A DNA stretch of 64,000 nt, from positions 17,304,648 to 17,368,647 of the forward strand of contig NC_088655.1 of assembly GCF_964019385.1 (NCBI RefSeq). Reading direction: 5' to 3'. Made by a program: the position numbers and the translations under genes. Of this stretch, positions 30,846-41,059 are shown piece by piece; positions within the stretch are counted from its first letter, which is position 1; each line of letters opens with the position of its first letter. This DNA is from Sycon ciliatum (lineage: Eukaryota > Porifera > Calcarea > Leucosolenida > Sycettidae). The notes below the pieces were generated by a model that was not told the origin of the DNA, made no database searches, and saw only the letters and a list, made by a program, of their open reading frames with translations.

Positions 30846-31757
30846 TCAAACGATTTGGGGCTTACTACGCGTCATCTTCTGCTGCGGTGGTGGCCATGGT
30901 AGAATATCACTAATGCCCACCACTTCGGCCAACTTGATTTCGCGAAGCTTGCCGCTGTGGGCTGTTGCACAAGACACTGTCACCGATCCACTTCGACATG
31001 GGGCGGACGATGGACCAGACAACACACAACGGATAAGCTTGCATATCTTGGCTGTCACACATGACACCGTTACTGGGCCACTGCCTCGTGGGGCGGACGC
31101 TGGACCGGAAAACATACATCTAATTTCCATGTTCCACACAGTCTCGCCGCTCACTTTTTCCGTGCTAACCAGTATCGCCCTTCTCATTTCCTTGGCTTCT
31201 ACGCCTTGCGCCTCTAGGTCTTGTGCTTCTACGTCTTGCGCCTCTACATCTTGCGCTTCTACGTCTTGCGCTTCTACGTCTTGCGCTTCTACGTCTTGCG
31301 CCTCTACGTCTTGCGCCTCTACGTATTGTGCCTCTACGTCGTTCGGCCGAGACTCCAGCTGCTTCTGAGCGTCTCCGACCGATGTCGCCATGCTCTGTAC
31401 CGACGCACTGGGCCTTGGATCTGATCCTCCCACCAGCTTCAAGTACTCTTCTGACCGCTGCTTGTCTGTAAGCAAAGTCTTACACGCCTTGTCCGGCGTC
31501 CTTCCGGGCGAGGCAAGCAAATCTCGCTTTGCTTCCTCATAATATGTACTGACGGCGATGCGCTCGGCCATCTTCTTGAGCTTTTTGTTAAACTCTGTGC
31601 GGAGCGCACACTCTTGCCGTCTAGCACCGCGCTCTTCAAACTCCTCGCTCTGTCGGAGCCTCTTCTCCACGTATTCTCTCAACCTATCGCCTTCAAATCC
31701 ATACCGAATTCCGTTGGCGATAAAGCTGGCTTCAATGATCCATAGTTCCTGTGCCAT
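30846..31757 (-). CDS. Gag-like protein with tandem pentapeptide repeat
   Basis: The first ATG on the - strand is at 31757 (the frame is open upstream to the LTR). The N-terminal 80 residues are helical and charged (AQELWIIEASFIANG, EYVEKRLRQSEEFEERG), as in Gag N-terminal regions of some gypsy-like elements. The middle contains about ten tandem copies of V-E-A-Q-D. The C-terminal part has RRAILVST and Cys-containing text (RCMFSG, RCVLSG) without a zinc knuckle. No pol follows. Function beyond Gag-like is unknown. Confidence 0.6.
   Translation of the reverse strand: MAQELWIIEASFIANGIRYGFEGDRLREYVEKRLRQSEEFEERGARRQECALRTEFNKKLKKMAERIAVSTYYEEAKRDLLASPGRTPDKACKTLLTDKQRSEEYLKLVGGSDPRPSASVQSMATSVGDAQKQLESRPNDVEAQYVEAQDVEAQDVEAQDVEAQDVEAQDVEAQDVEAQDLEAQGVEAKEMRRAILVSTEKVSGETVWNMEIRCMFSGPASAPRGSGPVTVSCVTAKICKLIRCVLSGPSSAPCRSGSVTVSCATAHSGKLREIKLAEVVGISDILPWPPPQQKMTRSKPQIV
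31196..31345. repeat. 15-bp minisatellite in the gag-like gene
   Basis: About ten copies of TCTACGTCTTGCGCC and variants (+ strand) encode the V-E-A-Q-D repeat on the - strand. Unit length keeps the frame. Confidence 0.95.
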
Positions 31758-31852
31758 GCTCGCTTCGTATCCTGGCGTGGTCGCCAAATGTTGTAAACCC
31801 TCTGGTTCTCTAAAGCGTCAGGAACGAACGACCCCACACGGCACGGGGACAA

Positions 31853-33892
31853 CTATTTGAGCCGGCGCAAGCGAAAAGGGACCTTATCCTACTGCACGTG
31901 ATTTTGAGAAAACCGCACTTGAAGTGAATCAGCTGATTCTCAGCTGTCACGTTCGGATCGAACTTGAAACTGTTCGTTTTTTGGCGATACGCGACTTCTT
32001 TGGAGCTCAGTCATTCTCTGTATTGGAGAGCCAGTATCCTACAGCTCCTTTAGAAGAAAACCCTGGCTAAATCGACCCACGTACCACCGATCGGCGATCA
32101 AAATCGATCGACCGTGACCAGGTGACACGTCGACACCTCCGCTGAATAAAATTGCACGCGCGAGCGGAAAGACAAAGAGTTGCTTTCACAGTTTCAGCGC
32201 AGTTGTCTTGCCGTCTTCGCTTTCTGCTAAGTCCTTGGGCTGGCGTAGCTGTTCACTATGAGCCATCGTAAATGTTTCACCGTGAACGAAGCGCTGAAAT
32301 CTCTCCTGGAAGAGATGAGGCTGAAGTTTTTGGTGAGGAAGACGAGTCGGACGCCAGTGACGTTCGGTTCAACCTGACGACGGCGACACTTTCTTCAGCA
32401 GCGAGTGGATGTCAACGCAGCAGCAGAGCTGTATGTCGGAAAGGCAGAGCCCAAACCTCCGCAGGCTAGCTCCGCAGCAGGAGGACGACACTGTTCGTCA
32501 AAAAGAGAACTGCGGATGTTCAAAAAATTGCTTGCAGCAATTTGACCCAGCTGACATCGAGACGTCGATCCTGAACATGAGAGAAATGGAGTCGCACGAG
32601 AGTGAGCTGGTGGTCCAGGGCCTTCTTGAAGCCTTGACTCCTGGGCTTGAGTAATCCTGAAACAGTTTTTGAGAGTGGAGAGAAGCGCAAGAGGGAGCGT
32701 TTTACCTACAAATTCCAAGGACTGACTGTTTGTGTGGGTGCGTTCCGTCACGTGTACGCACTGTCTAGCAAGAGGCTGAAACGGTACAGAAGCCACCTGG
32801 AGAAGAATGGGCTTGTGCCACTAGTGCACGGCAACACACACAAACGGCCACACAATGTCCTGGAGTTTGCTGTTGTGAAGTACTGCGTGGAGTACATCAC
32901 TCGGCAGGCGGAAGTGATTGGAATTCCACATCCTGCGCCACTCCGTGGCAGAGACGACACGCCACCTATCTTCCTTCCAGCGTCACAAACGTACAAGTCC
33001 GTGCATGCAGACTTCTGCGACTGCTGCCACAAGGAGGGTTAGAAGTCTGTATCCTTGTCGACGTTCCTCTCCATCTGGCACCAGACATTGCCGCATATTA
33101 AGTTCATGACGGCTCGCATGGATGTTTGCCCTGTGTGCGAGGACTTGCGGCGCAACGTGATGGCGGCTGGGAGTGAGGAGCAGAAGACGACTGCATGCAT
33201 CAGGTGACTGACCATGTTCAGCTGTTGAAGACCACACCTGAGCAGGTGAGAGCAGCAGGCCTTCCCCAAGTGTTGCCCCCAGCAGGTTTGTCACAAGAAC
33301 GCCAGAAGTACCTGTTCAAGGATATCCGGCCGTTTGTGGCAGACCCTTACAAGGATGAGCTGTGTCCGCCTGTGCCGGAGGAATGACAAACTTGCGTAGT
33401 GCAACACACGTTTTGAGCCTGATAATTGCTAGAGTCTGGTGCTGTGTCAAAGCTACATGCCTCAGAACATTCTATTATTCTTGCTGTTAGATCTAAAATG
33501 CGGCGTGCCTGCGTGGTACGGAAGGACGTGATGGCCCATCAGACGTCACGCTTGGCACTATAAATTCCATCACAGTGAAACTTATGCCAACTGCCCAGTA
33601 GTGTGTGTATACTGTATCCTCCAGCCCTTCTGCTGGTGACTCGAAGGCTTCTGTAAGGCTTCTATGGCCAAATTATTGCAATTTACGCATTTCAAAGATA
33701 ATTCGTGAATATGTGCGATGTTTTGGTGAAAACAGTGTTGATTTAAACGTCCGTAACTTTGCTATATGTTGATGGATTTTCATTCGGTTTTTTTTATCTG
33801 ATTCATACGTTCTCTGGCTACAATAATCCGTTGCTAACTCAAAAATGCCCAAAAAACGGATAAGGTCCCTTTTCGCTTGTGCTGGCTCATTT
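31853..33892 (+). mobile_element. GAGCC-end DNA transposon 1 (Sola-like?), 2.03 kb
   Basis: Inverted repeats of about 31 bp start GAGCCGGCGCAAGCGAAAA (31857) and end with the near-complement (to 33888). The flanks are ATTT and ATTT (31853-31856, 33889-33892), and removal restores the LTR. It contains the remains of a transposase-like gene. A 4-bp duplication with GAG termini recalls the Sola superfamily, but that assignment is from memory of general features. Confidence 0.85.
32258..33386 (+). pseudogene. Decayed transposase-like gene of the GAGCC element
   Basis: Several adjacent frames on the + strand form one broken protein. They are a first segment at 32258-32380, a segment with CGCSKNC and FDPADIETSILNMREM (32500-32653), a longer segment (32647-33042: FTYKFQGLTVCVGAFRHVYA, NGLVPLVHGNTHKRPHN), and after an in-frame TAG a segment with STFLSIWHQTLPHIKF and CPVCEDLRRNV (to about 33200). 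This order (Cys-rich start, HGN motif, T-F-x-x-x-W, C-x-x-C) matches a widespread animal transposon-encoded protein that I know only as uncharacterised. The downstream catalytic part is missing. Frameshifts and the stop make this copy non-functional. Confidence 0.6.
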
Positions 33893-34384
33893 ATTCTCAA
33901 CAGTATATTTCACTTCCATCGACTAATAATAATGAACAAATGAATGAATGAATGAACAACTGAATAACTAACACTAAAACCACCAGGTAGTTATAGCGTG
34001 AAAATGATAGCGTATATGCGAAAAGCATACACATACAACATACAACTGCAGCGCGCACAGCAAACCGCACATAGCGCCTGTAGCGTATGCCACGTCGTAA
34101 ACATCAGCGGTAAGGCGGAGTCGGGATACAGCTGCATTGAAACGAACACAATGTCACAAGCGAGAAGGCCTTTCACTCTCGAGAACTTGTCGTTTCATAA
34201 CACTGGGATTCGAACCCGCACTATCGCCCTACATGCTTTCCCCTATACACTTCGCATTCATACCCATTCTTCCAAGTTGCTTCACTTTATAATCTTGCAT
34301 TTGAAAGCCCTATTTGAATATTGCGGCCTGCTGTATGTGGCCAGCTGTGTTTGATGGTACGGTACGGTACGGGACAGATACGGG

Positions 34385-34525
34385 ATAGCGCCAGGCGTGA
34401 CACAAACAAACAAACAAACACACAAACAAACAAATACCAAATTAAAGCTGTGTGGATCCTGGCTAGCGCCAGACGTTACTGAAGTAACGTCTTCTGCATA
34501 GCTACGGGAATAATTATATTTATTG
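34385..34525. repeat. Dispersed repeat, inverted copy at 37264-37400
   Basis: About 140 bp around the palindrome AGACGTTACTGAAGTAACGT, with a CAAACAAACAAA tract on one side and TAGCTACGGGAATAATTA on the other. It recurs in reverse orientation at 37264-37400. The palindrome makes a 10-bp stem with a 2-nt centre. Confidence 0.75.
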
Positions 34526-34602
34526 TGATAGGTGTAGCCCAGAGACCGTTCTGAAGATGTATGGGTCAACAAGTCAGGTTATAATAATTACAATTCATTT
34601 TT

Positions 34603-35162
34603 AGAGGGGGCGGTTTCAAATAGGAACGGTTTGACAGGAAAATTGTGTAGACCCAAACCGATCATCAGTGCGGATTGTTCACTCAAAATATGCTTGTGAA
34701 AGGGAACTGGCATGTTGAAGTTTGCTCTGATGCCAGAGTCGATCGAACTGAGCCACTCCCTTGTGTTGGCCCATTGCCTTCAAGTTGGCCCGTATTCATT
34801 CCACGCAGAGGTGGCTCCAAACCGGAAAGGTTTTTGAGTGCACGTCAAGTTCACTCTGAGTTCTGAAATTAGGTAACTGTTATCACTCCACGATGGCCAA
34901 AACAACAAGCCTTGCGTGTGCGTCCAATAGTGTTCATTGCTATACCATGCTTTATTGGCGAGAGGTGAGCCGCTGTTTACCTGCTTGGTATGGCGCTTCC
35001 GGTCATCGGAGAGCCAGGAAAATAATAATTTGGCTCGGAGAAAAACACCTCGTAGTCTCACTGTGACATACGTTTTCTAATCAAAATAACAAGAGAGAAA
35101 GTGAACACTGAGCCCTTTCGGTTTGCAACCTACTGCAGTATTTCCTATTTGAAACCGTCTCC
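34603..35162. mobile_element. 560-bp MITE with GAGG ends
   Basis: The left arm GAGGGGGCGGTTTCAAATAG (34603 on) and the right arm (complement) GAGGAGACGGTTTCAAATAG (ending 35162) are inverted repeats of about 23 bp with two differences. Both sides are flanked by TA, suggesting a TA target duplication. No coding capacity was recognised. Confidence 0.65.
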
Positions 35163-36240
35163 TCTACATATGAGGCTTATGTTACATATGACGTTTATAT
35201 TAAACCGTCAAATTTACACTTCTAGTGGTAGATGCCTGTATTTCGTGACAAAAAGATCTGGGCACGCCTTGTACTCCACTGCGGCATATGCTTAGGAAAT
35301 AAAATAAATTGTCAAATAAATCGTGGTTCGCGCGAGACTTAGCTTTTTCACATCCACAGGAACCCAACCGCCAGAAAATGCAGGGACGAATGCGGGCGCT
35401 CCTGTATTGAAGTGCCGTAGGTGCAAAAGGGACCCTTGCGCAATCTTTATGTTCAATGTGGTAGGATAGTGGTAGTACCAATCAATGGAAATCACGTCAT
35501 CTATGTACCATGACAGCAGAGTATGCTTGATCAAGCTCCACCTGTCCAAGCATACACGAAATGTCTTGTGTTCATGTGTGCATTGACTTGGTTCTATCTT
35601 ACCTCCAAGGTCATGACGAGGGGAATAATTTCAGGATGCTCGCTAATGATCAAGGTGTGGACTCGCATGTCGCTGTTCACCCAAGCTGAAGAATACTGGA
35701 AAGTAAATCCACGCCTGTGTTGACTAGACGAAGCAGATCCAAATGAATCCTAACATGCTTTCCACAAGCAGCTGATATCGCTATGAGAGTAGGACTCCCG
35801 CCACACTCCATTATTCACCCCAGTGTCTGGAGATATGTGGACTTTGTAAAAAAAATATAAAAATAACAATTCTAGAACAGCTCATCATTTCATTCCATTG
35901 TGCTGCTTTAGTGGCTGCGTGGATGAGTAACACTCAGTTGCAGAAGCCCATGCACTGAAAGTGCAACACAGTTATGAGGGTGAGTCGTATACGTCACCAT
36001 TATCTCTAGACCAAATCCATGTCTAGTCAAGCATTCATGTGCTGACTACCGACTACATGCTGTTCTACTTTCAACTAGGTATCATGCACTGTATATCATA
36101 CACGACGTAAAGTTAGTTTTTTTAAGTCTACGTTTTCAATTCCTGGCTATGCTTTCGACACTTTTCGGGATAAACCATTGGGCCAATTTACACATTAAAG
36201 CTTTGCAAGCAATCTACTTCTACATGTACCTCTGTTGAAT
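35163..36240. other. No gene recognised
   Basis: No supported feature was seen in this kilobase. Confidence 0.5.
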
Positions 36241-36249
36241 TTTCTCTCT

Positions 36250-36251
36250 AT

Positions 36252-36287
<36 letters not shown>
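36250..36287 (+). repeat. (CT)n microsatellite
   Basis: A pure CT run of about 17 units. Confidence 0.95.
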
Positions 36288-36289
<2 letters not shown>

Positions 36290-36749
36290 GATTTTCTACC
36301 CAAAGGAAATTTGCCTTTACTACCCGGTGGTCATTCTGTCCACCATTGGCCTATTGTTGGATGTTATTGGTGCAGATAGATATTGGCATGGCATCGCTTG
36401 AAAGATGTCAATGCGGATACTGCTTCATCTTGCGCTTGGAACAAGTCAAAAAATATCAACACGAAAAACAAATTAATAAGGACGTGACACTGAAGCGAGT
36501 ATGAAACATAATCCTAAATATGCCCAATTTGATCCCCTGATGTCATTGCCGTTTCCTCAGCATGGATGCATGTTCAGGGAAGAGTTACAATGTAGATCAG
36601 TGTGAAAACCATCTTGCACATTTCAAACCTAAGAGTTCTGTGTAGTTATAGAGTTTAGTTTAGTGACTTCAACACGACATTTTGCCCTTTCTTGACACTG
36701 GATAAATCATCAATTTCAGCGTTGCTTTTATTGCTGGACCAATTATTTT

Positions 36750-37262
36750 GGTTCAAAATTCAGTGCGGACTTTAGCTGGGAAAAAAGAAAAACATTCAGC
36801 GCTGAATTTGGTGCCAGTTTCAGCGATGAATTAGGTGCTGAAACGGAAAAAAATATTCATCCCAACAATTTGCTGTTAATTTCAACGCTGAAATTCGCGC
36901 AGATTTCAGCGCTTACTTTGCCGCTAGAAAAAGGAAGAAATTTGGAAATATCCCCATCGACAAATTCAGCGCGGAAATTAGCGCGAACTTCAGCGCTTAC
37001 TATGGCGCTAAAAAAAGGAAGAAATTACACTTCACCTTTGACAAAAACGACAAAATCGACATCGACAAATTCAGCGCTTACTTAAGCGCGAATTTCAGCG
37101 CTTGCTTTAGCGCTAAATAAAGGAAGAAATTACAAAATTTGGAAATATCCCATCAAAATATTCAGCGCTGAAATTCGCACGAATTCGAATTTCAGCGCTT
37201 ACTTTAGCGCTAAATGTAGGACAAAATTCGGAAATATCCCCATCGACAAATACAACACTGAA
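36750..37262. repeat. Complex AGCGCT-rich tandem repeat
   Basis: About four to five diverged units of roughly 110-130 bp. Each contains TTCAGCGC, a TTAGCGCTAAA-type palindrome and AAAGGAAGAAATT. Palindromic AGCGCT words are dense. A 71-codon frame inside it (36870-37085) is a by-product. Confidence 0.8.
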
Positions 37263-37263
37263 A

Positions 37264-37400
37264 TTCATAATAATTATTCCCGTAGCTATGCAGAAGACGT
37301 TACTTCAGTAACGTCTGGTCCTAGCCAGGGTCCACACAGATTTAATTTGGTGTTTGTTTGTGTGTTTGTGTCACGCCTGGAGCTATCCCGTATCTGTCCC
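37264..37400. repeat. Inverted copy of the 34385-34525 repeat
   Basis: The reverse complement matches 34385-34525 including the palindrome and the TTTGTTTGTGTGTTTGTG tract. Confidence 0.75.
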
Positions 37401-37597
37401 GTATCTGTGACTACAAAGGCTCTACAGGATTGTACATAACAGCTGTCCACAATATTTGCTGGCTCCCGTATCTGTCCCGTACCGTACCAATATTCGTCGT
37501 ATTATGTATACGACTCCCTGATATAGAGGGAGATTTGGAAAGAAATAGGGAGACGAGGAGGAAATTAAATTAGAATAGACGCCGAATAGGTGATAGG

Positions 37598-38131
37598 ATG
37601 CGTCAGCAAAAACATACTTTGGAAGAGAAATCCCGTCGTCTCCAAAATAAGCGTGAACGAGCGATTCAGTGCCGGTCACAGGAAACGTCGGAAGAGAGAT
37701 CCCGTCGACTCCAGAGCGCCCGTGATCGGCAGAGTCAGCGCCGGTCACAGGAAACGTCAGGACAGACATCCCGTCGAGTCCAGATCGCCCGTGATCGGCA
37801 GAGTTAGCGCCGGTCACAGGAAACGTCAGGACAGACATCTCGTCGACTCCAGATCGCCCGTGATCAGCAGAGTCAGCGCCGGTCCAAGGAAACGTCAGGG
37901 CAGACATCCCGACGAGTCCAGAACGCCCGTGATCGGCAGAGTCAGCGCCGGTCACAGGAAACGTCAGGGCAGACATCCCGTCGAGTCCAGAACGCCCGTG
38001 ATCAGCAGAGTCAGCGCCGGTCACAGGAAACGTCGGACGACACAAATGCAAGAAATGAGCATAGGAGGCTTAATCGTGCTGATTCGCGTCATGCTACTGC
38101 AGCTGCGCACATGGAAACTGTGCGATGCATG
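37598..38131 (+). pseudogene. Basic 23-residue repeat protein with one nonsense codon
   Basis: From ATG 37598 the frame encodes seven units of 23 residues (consensus SRRLQSARDRQSQRRSQETS). One in-frame TAG at 37804-37806, where other units have CAG, is the only interruption before TGA at about 38129. The underlying DNA repeat is 69 bp. Repeats of this R/Q/E-rich kind occur at the N-terminus of proteins of some Helitron-like and other large transposons in animals. I infer a transposon gene remnant, but no Rep or helicase part is present. Open frames in the other frames and strand arise only because 69 is divisible by 3. Confidence 0.55.
37668..38035 (+). repeat. 69-bp minisatellite
   Basis: Five to six tandem copies with starts at about 37670, 37739, 37808, 37877, 37946 and 38015 (CGCCGGTCACAGGAAACGTC). 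Later units are nearly identical. Confidence 0.93.
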
Positions 38132-38452
38132 TGAGAGCAAAAAATACCGATCGATTTTTTTAAAACTCCAATCGGCCAAAGTTTAATGACGGCGAAAAGT
38201 TTCGTTTCTCATCGGCCAAAGTTTCTCATCGGCCAAAATGTGTTGATGTACAGTATAAGAAGATCAAAAAGAAAAGAAGGAGCAAACCAAAAGTGGATGA
38301 AATTAGAGAAAAATAACAATCCGAAATAAATTCTACAAATACTTTTGCCTAACTCATATTTAAACTGATCGAAACGTTTTTGCAATACAATGATGTGGCG
38401 AATCAACGGAAAAAAACATTTCCATCAGTTTAATAACATGTACGATGAGGTA

Positions 38453-38495
38453 GGCAAAAAAGCATAGCGTAGGGCCCTGAGCTTCCAAGCTCTCT
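38453..38495. repeat. 43-nt perfect inverted copy of 30018-30060
   Basis: The segment beginning GGCAAAAAAGCATAGCGTAG is an exact reverse complement of 30018-30060. The match ends on both sides, so it is a conserved piece of a dispersed repeat rather than a proven pair of transposon ends. Confidence 0.8.
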
Positions 38496-38751
38496 TGTCT
38501 ACATCGACAAGTTTTAGCACTGGATTGCGAATGAATTTCAACATAAATATCTATCTCGTAAAAATATTTAAAAAAATGGATTAGATATTCCCATTAAGCC
38601 GATTCAAGGCTGACTTCAAACATGGATTGGGAGAAATAAGACACTGTAACATATCTATATGCCAAAGGATCAATTTCTGCTGAAGAATAGTTTGAGATTT
38701 CCAGGGAGTAGTTGGTGATAGGACTGGTAATAATACTGGCTGGACAAACTA

Positions 38752-38929
38752 GGGTCCGGCGGATTCTGCCGGCAGAAAAATTGGCAGAATTCGGTACTTT
38801 TTCTGGTAAGTTTCATGCATGTTTGGTATGTGGGTAAAAAAAGTGGAGCAGAATTCGAGGAATTGCCTGCCATAGGGTTTGTATGGTTCTGCCAATTTCA
38901 CTGCTTTTCGAGCAGAATCCGCCGGTCCC
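38752..38929. mobile_element. 178-bp palindromic MITE
   Basis: Ends GGGTCCGGCGGATTCTGC and (complement) GGGACCGGCGGATTCTGC are inverted repeats flanked by TA (38750-38751, 38930-38931). Internal inverted words (TGGCAGAATTC) make it largely foldable. It is non-coding. Confidence 0.8.
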
Positions 38930-39204
38930 TAGTGTCTGACAAATTAGCCCAACTCCATCTTCAATAATTAGTACTACTGCTTTTGAGCAGTGAGGTTCAA
39001 GCAACACAACACAAGCTGTTTTACAAAACGTACTGCTGTGGACAGAGAAATCTGATGGAATGAACATAGCCAGTGGAAGGTTCGGGACCGCTGCCCTTAC
39101 TTGCTAAGTTCGTACACGCAGCGTAACACTGTAAAATATGGACAAGCAGTGCTCACAGCTGCATGGCTCTTCTCGACGACCCCCCACTCCACACACATAT
39201 AAAG

Positions 39205-39400
39205 GTGCCCCCCCCCCCCACACACACACACTTACACACACTTACACACACTTACACACACACACGCACACATACCCTGCCTGCCCCCCCCCCCCCCCAA
39301 CCAGTCAAATCATTATCTGAAGAACACCAAAAACAAGAATGAAGGAGAGAGGTGTAGACGAGAGAGAGAGGAGTGAGACAGAGGGGGGGGGGGGGGGAGA
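39205..39400. repeat. Low complexity: C-runs, (CA)n and a G-run
   Basis: C-run at 39208-39219, CACACA and CTTACACACA units to about 39270, C-run at 39286-39298, then a G-run at 39383-39397. Confidence 0.9.
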
Positions 39401-39559
39401 CAGGAGAAAGGTAAAGGAGAGGCGAAGATTTCCAGGTCATTCTTTCACAAGGTGGCACATGAATCGTAAAACAACCGGATAGGAGAGAGAGGAGAGAAAA
39501 TCACGAACATCCAACCCAAACATGAGATGGTTTATGCTGTCATTGTACGGCCACTGCCG

Positions 39560-39730
39560 CAGCTATCTATGCACACACCTGGGTACTTCCTCGATAAAAT
39601 GCTCTGACACCTTTCAGCCACATTGTAGGCAACACACTGCAGGCATTGTTCGACCACTGGTTCAAAAATCTCTACACACAACTGGGCATTTCCAGGATAA
39701 AATAGCTCTGGCGCTTTACAGCTACATATT
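39560..39730. repeat. Imperfect tandem duplication of about 105 bp
   Basis: ACACACCTGGGTACTTCCTC and ACACAACTGGGCATTTCCAG start two related segments, each continuing GATAAAAT(A)GCTCTG...CAGC(C/T)ACAT. Confidence 0.6.
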
Positions 39731-39899
39731 AGATACACTAGTACAATAGTGGTACATGTCGGACCCCACTGATGCACATCTTACAATTGGGCGCGCTAGC
39801 TGACTGCGTCATAGATATTGTGTGATGCTGAAGAAGATGCAGAGACTTATACAGTAGAACAATTCATGCTGCAGGTCAAGTTAACGTGACACATTGCGC

Positions 39900-40740
39900 A
39901 GTTTATCTCACAGTTTACCTATGTGGTGAGTATTGGGTCAAGCACGTCAGCATCTTGTGATGGTTTGCCTTATTCGGCTGTAGATTTGCACCTTGCTGTG
40001 GGCTAAGGCACAACAATATAGGGCACAGCATGTCTTCCTTTCTGGCACTGGCAATTTGCCTGCTAGTGTAGCAGTGCTGAACAAAAATACCAAGCAATAG
40101 GAACATGTTCATCACACCGACACACATACACATATTTCCACATATCCGCAAACACACACCACGGCACACATTCAAATACACATGTCAGCACGTGAAAGCA
40201 CATGCAAAGACACGGGAAAGAAGATGACAAAAATCCTTTTAGGATATCCATTCTGGAACTAGAGTACAGAATCGATCATGAACAACAGATGTCCTAGTAC
40301 CAGTTCAAATAGTCAGACAAGCACAATGCACAGATACCTGCGTGTTGTCCATGTACAGCCGTCACCGGGATGTAATTTTCCCGGTATAAGCATGCAAAGT
40401 CCTACTTACTGCCAAGAGGTGTAGCTTTCAACCAGACGTCACAACAACTGACCCCAAATCTTCAACCACAAATTCACACAAAATGGCTCTAGTGAGTGTA
40501 TAACGCGCAGTCAAATCGGGAATATTTGGTTCTGAAATTGACCTCGTCAAAGGACGGTGAAACTCAAGAATATTTTCCAGTAAGTCAGAATATGACTTTG
40601 AAATGAATGGAAGTACGAACTGTGAACATGAAAACAAAGGTGTTTCGTCCCAGGACCAATCAGGATATCTCACTCGCTCCGTACGACACAGGGCTTTACG
40701 TGTGGTGCGCACTTGAACTCTTGAACTCTAACACTTTTGT
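39900..40740. other. No gene recognised
   Basis: ACACAC-rich stretch near 40105-40200; otherwise nothing supported on either strand. Confidence 0.45.
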
Positions 40741-40750
40741 ACTAGATTCT

Positions 40751-40832
40751 CGTATTCGGTGTATAGTGCGCACTGCAGATTTGAGCTTCAAAATTCACTG
40801 CTCACGGTGCGCACTATACACCGGCAAATACG
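40751..40832. repeat. 82-bp palindromic repeat (GTGTATAGTGCGCAC)
   Basis: Arms with CGGTGTATAGTGCGCAC and its complement GTGCGCACTATACACCG enclose a loop of about 33 nt. It looks like a minimal MITE. Confidence 0.75.
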
Positions 40833-40859
40833 GTACCAGTTAACAAAATGTCACATTTC

Positions 40860-41050
40860 ACTTGAGACTCAATTTGACTGAATCCTCCGCATCCGTAGGA
40901 ACGCCATCGACCTGCAAAGATTTAAACCGCAAGTGCAGCTCCTAAAGCGGTGGGAGGTGACTAGATCAGCCCACCAGCAAAGTGGTCAAAGAACTGAAAA
41001 TCGAATTTGCTGAATCCATGTTTCCCACATGCCAGGCCACAAGTTCACAA
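40860..41050 (-). mobile_element. SINE family A fragment
   Basis: The - strand matches the body of the SINE at 58240-58565 (landmarks TCCGCATCCGTAGGAACGCC and CCTAAAGCGGTGGGAGGTGA on the + strand). The tRNA-like head is missing. Confidence 0.75.
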
Positions 41051-41059
41051 AAAAACTCA

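Larger units (their letters stand above)
31789..34202 (-). repeat. LTR (5' side of - strand element), interrupted
   Basis: LTR sequence at 31789-31856 and 33893-34202, about 378 bp in total, closely matching 30420-30799. The interruption is a 2.03-kb DNA transposon with its 4-bp target duplication. Confidence 0.88.
30415..34207 (-). mobile_element. Short LTR retrotransposon (gag only), - strand
   Basis: LTRs of about 380 bp (30420-30799 and 31789-34202, the latter interrupted) start TGTTGT and end CAACA/TAACA. A 5-bp duplication CTGGG flanks the element (30415-30419, 34203-34207). The internal part is only about 1 kb and carries a gag-like frame on the - strand but no protease, RT or integrase, so it is an internally deleted, non-autonomous copy. 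Confidence 0.85.
30343..34400 (-). mobile_element. SINE family B copy split by an LTR element
   Basis: The 3' part lies at 30343-30419 and the tRNA-like head with the B box at 34203-34400. The two halves are separated by an LTR element that duplicated CTGGG right at the B box. Rejoined, the halves match the adjacent copy at 30058-30312. Confidence 0.75.

Noticed and set aside
31196-31345. CRISPR-like array
   Set aside because: Units are contiguous with no spacers, in a eukaryotic retroelement gene; it is a minisatellite.
34480-34510. Helitron 3' end (hairpin followed by CTAG)
   Set aside because: Homology between the two copies continues past the CTAG, so it is not a terminus.
34748-34814. 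GAGCCACTC...GAGGTGGCTC as a fourth GAGCC element
   Set aside because: The inverted match is only about 9 bp and the flanks are not duplicated.
37422-38051. 209-codon - strand frame and 198-codon alternative + frame in the 69-bp repeat
   Set aside because: All frames stay open because the unit is a multiple of three; only one frame has a plausible protein composition.
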